DNA of 8,918 nt from Pseudomonadota bacterium (GTDB lineage Bacteria; Pseudomonadota; Alphaproteobacteria; Caulobacterales; Caulobacteraceae), in contig JAEZEZ010000075.1 in NCBI GenBank assembly GCA_023432855.1, positions 1-8,918 on the forward strand, read 5' to 3'. Of the stretch, positions 8,688 to 8,918 are shown piece by piece. Positions within the stretch are counted from its first letter, which is position 1; the number at the start of each line of letters is the position of its first letter. A model generated the notes under the pieces. That model was given only the letters and a program-made list of their open reading frames with translations. It did not search any database and had not been told where the DNA came from. Position numbers and translations under genes: made by a program.

Positions 8688-8871
8688 CACTCCCTACCCA
8701 TTGGGTAGGGTGGCCCGCCGCGCAGCGACGGGTCGGGCCGCGCGGCAGCGCGGTCGGTGCGCTAAACTTTCAGGTCGTGGGGCGCCGACCCGCCCCGGAT
8801 CAAGTCCGGGCCGGGCCCCTACCGTCTCGCGGGCGGGCGCCCGCGAGCCACCTTCCCCAACGGGGAAGGAG
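8688..8871 (-). repeat. Interspersed palindromic repeat, copy C (inverted)
   Basis: Reads on the minus strand in the same order as A and B: CCTTCCCC-gtt-GGGGAAGG (8851-8869), CTCGCGGGCG-cc-CGCCCGCGAG (8826-8847), CCCGGA-cttga-TCCGGG (8794-8810), GGTCGG...CCGACC, CCGCGC-tgcc-GCGCGG, and CCCTACCC-aat-GGGTAGGG (8692-8710), then AGTGAAGGG running to 8683. It faces copy B across the DUF559 gene. The CCCGGA/TCCGGG hairpin replaces the differently sequenced central hairpins of copies A and B. Confidence 0.9.
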
Positions 8872-8882
8872 AACCCCCCCCC

Positions 8883-8918
8883 TCACTCCCTACCCGTTGG
8901 GTAGGGTGGACCGGCGCG
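8883..8918 (-). repeat. Interspersed palindromic repeat, copy D (inverted, cut by window edge)
   Basis: TCACTCCCTACCC-gtt-GGGTAGGG (to 8906) followed by TGGACCGGCGCG matches the end module of copies B and C in the same orientation as C; the rest lies beyond the window. It begins 12 bases after copy C, so C and D form a tandem pair joined by a run of nine C (8874-8882). Confidence 0.8.

Noticed and set aside
8701..8904. 67-codon open frame at the right end
   Set aside because: It is a translation of repeat copies C and D; it ends in the same SLPVG string that any reading through the terminal hairpin gives.
8087..8918. CRISPR array
   Set aside because: The repeats are ~180 bp, in both orientations and without regular spacers; no cas gene is present.

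Overview
The window is about 9 kb of very GC-rich DNA. Its bacterial gene types and regulatory signatures point to an alphaproteobacterium, most likely Caulobacterales (Caulobacter, Phenylobacterium or Brevundimonas type). The taxonomic pointers are a DUF6894 protein, a GGAAC-N16-CGTT promoter of the sigma-EcfG type, a GAAC-N7-GAAC site of the alphaproteobacterial LexA type, and an HPK4-type (HDFNN) hybrid kinase. The placement is inference from motifs, not a database match.

Layout, left to right. Bases 2-1063 (+) are the C-terminal part of a copper-type P1B ATPase cut by the window edge. Bases 1074-1256 hold copy A of an interspersed palindromic repeat. Bases 1257-2956 (-) carry a phage terminase pair: the small subunit overlaps the large subunit by ATGA, and no other phage gene is present. 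Bases 3120-3770 (+) encode a small Cys-rich zinc-ribbon-like protein and a DUF6894 protein, followed by a terminator-like hairpin. Bases 3971-3995 are an exact sigma-EcfG-type promoter match placed before a three-PAS hybrid histidine kinase (4066-6459, +). That kinase ends on the same CTAG as a convergent secreted metallo-beta-lactamase-fold hydrolase resembling AHL lactonases (6456-7304, -). A small secreted protein of unknown function follows (7491-7961, +).

The right end (8087-8918) is the most unusual part. A DUF559 (Vsr-like) endonuclease gene on the minus strand lies between two convergent copies (B and C) of the same ~180-bp repeat seen after the ATPase. The repeat supplies its ribosome-binding sequence on one side and its last six codons plus stop on the other. 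A fourth copy (D) begins 12 bases beyond C and runs off the window. The copies differ in sequence but keep their hairpins through paired changes in both stem arms. This makes a nuclease-plus-repeat unit, formally reminiscent of the REP/RAYT arrangement, the best candidate here for an undescribed system. Its function is a hypothesis.

Functionally the window is mixed: metal efflux, a phage remnant, stress-linked signalling, a secreted hydrolase, and a repeat/nuclease cluster. Only terS-terL, and possibly the zinc-ribbon/DUF6894 pair, look like operons.
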